From Berberis thunbergii (taxonomy: Eukaryota; Streptophyta; Magnoliopsida; Ranunculales; Berberidaceae), in NCBI GenBank assembly GCA_003290165.1, contig QNQO01002040.1, positions 1 through 64,000 of the forward strand: a DNA stretch of 64,000 nucleotides, in the 5' to 3' direction. The translations under genes were made by a program, and so were the position numbers. Numbering within the stretch: position 1 is the first letter of the stretch; every line of letters starts with the position of its first letter. The notes under the pieces were generated by a model. The model saw nothing but the letters and a program-made list of their open reading frames with translations, ran no database searches and was not told the DNA's origin. Of the stretch, positions 59,330 through 64,000 are shown in pieces.

Positions 59330-60930
59330 CCTACCTCAAGTTTTTCCCCACGCTCTGCCAACTTGTCTTTTGCCTGGGAAGCTGCAGTAGAGGCATCCTG
59401 AAATTGGTTGCCCAGTTTAGAGAAGTTCCAAAAATACATTAGTTAAAGTGAACTTGTCGTGTCAAAATTACCCCGGCTTTCCGATATTTAGCCTTGATTT
59501 CATCGGCAGTCCTTTGCCTTGGCTTTATATCAGCATTACCACCTTCAAACAACTTATCTCTCTCTTTGCTCTTATCTGTGGTAAGAAACAAGAATAGTAT
59601 CAGTGTAGAAGAAATATATTTCCGAAATAATGAATTAATTTAGATTATACCTTTCTTATCATGTTTGACATGATGAGATGAAGAAGGTGTAATGTGTATA
59701 GACTCGTCAATTACAATGTCATCTTCAAAACACAATAGGAACATCATAAGAATGAAAGTGTCCGGAAGAAAGTGGGGTAGAGACAGAGACTCGTAAGAAC
59801 CTATATTAAGATCCAAGACTTTTGGTTCATCTGCAAACGGGTTTGTGAATGGATCCCCTGAAAATATTCTTTCTAAATCCGTAGCATTAGACTTGGCAAA
59901 ATTTTCCATGAGATCCCCAGGATTTTGTTCCTTGTCCTCCCCTTTAAAGCCCTTAATAATACCACCAAGAATTCTAGAAGCAGTACCCTATGGTAACAAA
60001 ATAAACAATAAAAGTCAAATTAACAAATCAACCTTTATTGTTTTATTTGAATTTTTTTCTGCTCGATAAAATCATCAAATTACTCGAACAATACCTGTAT
60101 CTTCTTCTGATAGAAAGAGAAATTAATGGCAGCATCTGCAGCTGCTGCTAGAACTTTATCATGGAAACAAGGCAAAGACTTTGGAATCCTGTTGGATATC
60201 CACATTTCGGTCTTAGATGCTACCGTCTGAATTTCAAACCATAGAAAAGTAATGTGACTAAAAACATAAAGTGAGGATACCTGAAGTCATTTTCGAGGAC
60301 CAAAAGAGAGATGAAAGCCATTTCACACCCATTTACCTATAATACCTCAAGAAAGGATTAAAGTTAGCCATCTATGGATAAAACTCAAAAATACCTTTAT
60401 CAACTTATAGGTTATCTGTATGTAAATATCAGCAGAATATGGCCTTTGTTTTCATTCACTGAAAATTATTGTCCAAGCCCCCAGAGCAAAGTAAGAAACA
60501 AGAAAGCAATTGACCTTGGAGATAATCACTTTTTACTGAAAACCTATGTCCTCTAAATCCTTGTACAAAACTATACAAATGATGTAATAAGTTCTTTGAA
60601 AGTTTTCCGTCTGCATTAAACTTATTTGCTTCAAAAGAAAACAATCATATGGTTGTGCACAGAAAGTGGGAATTGTATTGGGAAAAAACAGACTTTTAAA
60701 ACCCGGTTCCATAAATTAGCAAAAAAGGGACATGAGAATAAAGGTTCAATTGACTAAAAGAGACAGTATAAATGAATAATTTCCAGTAGCTGGTTCATTT
60801 TGAGAAGGAAAATAGTCCTACCAGAGAAATCTGCCCACTGTCAGAAGAGCATATTGTTTTTTCCATGTTTTCCTTGACGGTCCACCTTAAAATTGACATT
60901 AAAGAGTGTTCTTCAACAACTGCCAAATCT
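59330..60930 (-). pseudogene. Captured fragment: tomosyn-like (Lgl family, R-SNARE-like) protein, C-terminal exons
   Basis: Right to left: about 60930-60825 (SLMSILRWTVKENMEKTIC), about 60250-60095 (TEMWISNRIPKSLPCFHD, AAAADAAINFSFYQKKIQ), about 59985-59640 (QNPGDLMENFAKSNATDLE, RIFSGDPFTNPFADEPKVL, DDIVIDES) and about 59580-59330 (RQRTADEIKAKYRKAG, AASQAKDKLAERGEKLE). This is the tail of a plant tomosyn/Lgl WD protein with the start of its SNARE-like coiled coil; the family limits SNARE pairing in exocytosis. Introns kept; the last exon is missing. Confidence 0.75.
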
Positions 60931-61863
60931 CTAAAGGTTAATAAGAACAAACCTCCAAGAGCAAACTAGAACAACTAATCCTCTGTGTCAGGACTGATGG
61001 AACGTTCTATGATTATTACTATTATTTAGCTAAACCATTTGTGGTTTTGGTTATTATATGATATGAATCTATAAAAACACAAAACAAACAATCACTACCA
61101 TGCTTTGATTCCATTATTACGTAAAGAAGAAAACCCAATTATATGCAGGAAATCAAAGTCAAGCCAAAGGGACAACCAATTATCACGAATTAATCAAGCA
61201 ATTAAAAACCCAACAACGAAACTAAACCCAAAAGCAAAAGGGGAAAACTCACCAGTACCGAACATGATTAAGAAACTCACAATTGACACAAAGAAGAAGA
61301 ATAACATGAAGCTAAGATCTGGAAACCCTAGATCTCTGAGAACCAACATTGATGGCACACCACCGATGCATCCAATTCTGCCACCACAATCACTCGCTAG
61401 TTATCACCGTCACAACTCCTCCGCTTCGGCTCAAATCAACACATTCTCTTCACTTTGCTTGATTGAATAGTTGCTTGTTCCTGAGTGAGTGAAATGGAGA
61501 TGTGAGAAAAAGGAATTGGAGAGACGAAAGAATGGTAGAATCCAGATCTAAAGGGAACCAAAGCAGAGAGAGATAATGGCGTTGGATGAGAGAAAAAGAA
61601 GATTGAAGGAGCACATACCTGTTGCTTGCAGAAGAAGATGGAGTGAAGGATGGTATGTTGCTTGCATAAGAAGATGGAGTGAAGGATTGTTGTGTGCTTT
61701 CGATTTTGCCATGTTTTAGGGCAATAACAAGAGTAAGAAGGAGACGAGTCAAGCAGAGAGAGGCGAGCTCTGTGGTTAGTGTACTGAATGGGGGAGAGGA
61801 GAGATAATCTCGCGAAATACAAAGAAAATGTGGGAGCGCCAAAACGCCCGCCAATTTTCAATA
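60931..61863 (-). other. CACTA-2 right-hand 5' region, possible promoter and leader
   Basis: Upstream end for any minus-strand transcript. It contains a possible exon at about 61330-61250 with a hydrophobic run (LSFMLFFFFVSIVSFLI) ending before a GTGAG donor, and a 36-bp tandem repeat at 61621-61692. Minus-strand frames of about 140 codons (61861-61436) are Ser/Leu/His-rich and not recognised. Captured 5' sequence is likely, origin unknown. Confidence 0.4.
61621..61692. repeat. Tandem repeat, two units of 36 bp
   Basis: GTTGCTTGCAGAAGAAG... at 61621 and GTTGCTTGCATAAGAAG... at 61657, nearly identical to the unit end GTGAAGGAT. Confidence 0.85.
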
Positions 61864-62589
61864 GCGTTTTTTATTTTCTAAGACATTCAAAGTTGACTTT
61901 TTATAGCACATTTATAAAAAACGCTATTGGCAAATGCTATGAATGAGTATTTGTGTTGTAGTGCAGCCATACATTTGAACAATTATATCTTTCATTTACA
62001 TTGATTTCCTTCAACCACCACTTCTGCTTCGTGACCAGAATCACCATTTCCTTGAATACCCATTTTATCACATTCTTCACCTTATCTTACATCTTGAATC
62101 CAAAACCCGAACTTATCACATATATAACTAGACCAACTTTCTTTAAATCACTAACAAAACACTTACTTTCTAGGTTTCCTCCACTACCCATCCATCAATA
62201 ACATCATTTTCACTGCTCATTGTTTCTCATTTCCACACATTTAGCTCTATAATACACACTTAGCTAAATATACACAAACCCACATTAGCAACTCGACAAA
62301 CAATCATACGCCTTGAAAATCAACCCTATAGAATCAACAAAACCCACCCAAATTAGTCTTTAAATAACACATAACTACACCCTTTTGACTAAAAATAAAA
62401 CCCCACTAGAATTAGTAAGGAAATACAAAATCCATAGATTAGAAAACACTGAAACTAAATACAAAGAATCAAAGTAAGATATAGATCGACTATCAGGATG
62501 AAAGAAATTTAAATTGGGAAACAAGAAAACTCACAAAAATTGCAAATCGCAAAGGATTGCGCAGCCAACGCAATCGTCCCGTCATCCTG

Positions 62590-63401
62590 CCACCTGTGAT
62601 TCCTCGGAATATGAAGGAAGTAACAGAGTTGGTTGCATAACATTGATTAGCATTGTGCTTGATGACAAGTCCTCTGTGCAGCTTAGGCTGGTGATTTTCT
62701 TCATGCTTGTCCATATAATTTGGATGTAAAGCATGTGCCATGTCGGCAGACATGAGGAAGCTCCTTTGCACTGCTTTCTGAAGAAACTTAGAATTTGATG
62801 AACTAAAGGAATTTGTTATTCTTGTGAAAGCATCTAACATGGCTGGAAACCCAGCTCCTTGTGCTGAATCAGATCCCACCTCTTCGTGATCAAACAATGC
62901 TACCATCCTCATTGAGTTCTGCCTTAATTGATGACGCCAATATAGGGACAAGATGACTCTGCGTATTCACTTTAAATCCATCGTTAACACCCCTATCCAA
63001 ATGAATAGCAAAAGTAGGAACCCGCATTATTGGTTCCTCGATCCTGACCAACCGATGTGAGTAAACAATAGAATCACCTTTCTTTTCCTTTATCATCAAT
63101 CCCCCTTGGAAGCAGGTTTGAGCTTGAGGCAGGGACTATCGGTGTGAGCACCGATAATATGGAATCCATTTCCAGCAACATATTTGTTTCTGATGGCGAA
63201 AGTGACGATTGTAGAGAAATTTCTAGTAAAGAAGTATTCCTTGCCGACTTGAAGCTTCCAATCCTCTCGTTGGGAGATCTGCTCGAACCCTGCGGTCTTC
63301 AATCTCTTCTTCGATTCATCGACTGCGTGAAAGGCGATGGGGGAAGAGTTGAGAAAGTTGATGAAGTCGGAGACGACGTCAGGAAAGGCGACTTCTGCCA
63401 T
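62590..63401 (-). pseudogene. Aspartyl aminopeptidase (M18/DNPEP) truncated, apparently intronless copy
   Basis: ATG at 63401: MAEVAFPDVVSDFINFLNSS, then FHIIGAHTDSPCLKLKPAS, which includes the metal-ligand His and Asp region. The sequence next skips to YSHRLVRIEEPIMRVPTFAI, HLDRGVNDGFKVNTQSHLVP, then skips again to MVALFDHEEVGSDSAQGAG (catalytic Glu pair) and SADMAHALHPNYMDKHEENH. Homology ends near 62590. No introns lie within the blocks, and two stretches are missing with frame changes. M18 enzymes remove acidic N-terminal residues in the cytosol. It looks like a retrocopy with skipped exons, or a deleted copy; not functional. Confidence 0.82.
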
Positions 63402-63660
63402 GGTTGTGTTGTGTTGTATTCGATCAAAGATTCTGCAATGGCGTTTGCGTTGTGTTATGCACTAGTAGGAGACGCTCGGGGACTGTGGCTCTGATCGAGC
63501 TTCGCCGCCAGCAGAGAAGAAATCGTGAAGAAGGGAAGGAGAAAGAGAAAAGGGGGTTTGCACAAGAGAAGAAAGAAAGAAGGGTTTTCCCTTTATAAGG
63601 TGGGTGGCTATTCGCCCCCACTGGACTTCTGAAAGACTCACCAAATAAAACCCTAAATTT
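63402..63660 (-). promoter_or_regulatory. Possible 5' leader/promoter of the aminopeptidase copy
   Basis: Upstream of the start codon there is a TATA-like CTTATAAAGG (minus strand, near 63598) and an A/G-rich leader. If real, this argues against a simple mRNA retrocopy. No more than a positional inference. Confidence 0.35.
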
Positions 63661-63745
63661 CGAAATTCACATTTAATTAAATGTAACCCTATTTTATTTA
63701 ATTCAAAATAAAAAAATTAGTTTTATGAAATTTAGGGGCGTTACA

Positions 63746-64000
63746 TTATACACACGTTAAATGGAATCTCGTCCCGAGATTCGGTAGGTAAGAAAGTTTA
63801 CTGAATTTTGAAAAATACGACTTGTCAAAACAAAAGAAGATTTTAAAAATACAAATTTCAATTGAATTTTATAAACATAAATATTTATTGTCATTGGAAA
63901 AGTAGGAGTGTTACATTATATACAACTCAAAAGGAATCTCGTCCCGAGATTCACGGAAAGTGTTAAGTGAACACTACGAATATCAAACCCCTAAAAAGAA
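63746..64000 (-). mobile_element. Gypsy internal sequence next to the LTR-like end, partly duplicated
   Basis: TTACATTATA plus a palindromic GAATCTCGTCCCGAGATTC occurs twice (63741-63782 and 63911-63952), each after a GTTACA LTR-type end. This matches the usual junction of a minus-strand gypsy element's 3' LTR with its polypurine tract and pol end. The rest lies outside the window. Confidence 0.5.

Larger units (their letters stand above)
61967..63745. mobile_element. LTR-like sequence, right part
   Basis: Continues the sequence begun at 48215 after the CAG duplication. 61967-62490 has no gene. An aminopeptidase copy lies at 62590-63401. It ends TTAGGGGCGTTACA at 63745. Whether the whole is one LTR, or an LTR with a later gene insertion, cannot be settled from this window. 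Confidence 0.55.

Noticed and set aside
61436..61861. Two minus-strand frames of 134 and 141 codons
   Set aside because: Overlapping in different frames, biased composition caused by a tandem repeat; kept only as possible leader sequence.

Overview
The window is nuclear DNA of a flowering plant, almost certainly a eudicot. Three things show this: GT-AG introns, captured fragments of plant-only genes (GOLDEN2-like GARP factor, ascorbate peroxidase, plant serpins, coiled-coil NLRs), and dense nested plant transposons (Ty3/gypsy, Ty1/copia, CACTA, RTE-type LINE, a tRNA-derived SINE). No species is claimed. There is no operon structure and very little intact host coding capacity.

The backbone is a partly tandem, three-copy unit. 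Each copy holds, in order: a minus-strand relic of a Tat/Ogre-like gypsy gag-protease region, a spacer, a two-exon serpin on the plus strand, a second spacer, and a plus-strand coiled-coil NLR disease-resistance pseudogene whose NB-ARC core is deleted. Copy A lies at about 240-6582, with the NLR tail at 16675-16757. Copy B lies at 19758-32757 and copy C at 40984-48214. A fourth, older relic of serpin exon 1 lies at 19515-19757. Only serpin C (44085-45399) has a complete frame. Serpin B has one single-base frameshift and serpin A has many. The serpins are nearly identical except in the reactive-centre loop, where 7 of 9 codons differ and every change replaces an amino acid.

Nested insertions: NLR A is cut by a Ty1/copia element (6583-16674), which is itself cut by a 7.2-kb non-autonomous CACTA element (9231-16410). 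That CACTA carries fragments of an E2 ubiquitin-conjugating enzyme, TOM40, a metal tolerance protein and one unknown gene. Upstream of serpin B lies a young, full-length CRM-like gypsy element (21326-26867). Between copies B and C lies a non-autonomous Athila-like element (32758-40983) with gag and protease but no reverse transcriptase or integrase, and an unrecognised C-terminal domain. NLR C is cut by an LTR-like sequence (48215-49994 and 61967-63745) that carries an apparently intronless aspartyl aminopeptidase copy. This sequence is cut in turn by a 12.0-kb CACTA element (49995-61963, perfect CAG target duplication).

The 12-kb CACTA is the most striking object. On one strand it carries pieces of at least eight host genes: a G-type lectin receptor kinase, the chromatin remodeller DDM1, GLK, ascorbate peroxidase, PEX4, WDR48, an IST1-like protein and a tomosyn-like SNARE regulator. 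A truncated RTE LINE sits inside the IST1 piece. In both CACTA elements every identified captured fragment reads on the minus strand, which suggests chimeric multi-gene transcripts from the right-hand end. All family assignments come from reading the translations by eye; no database search was run.
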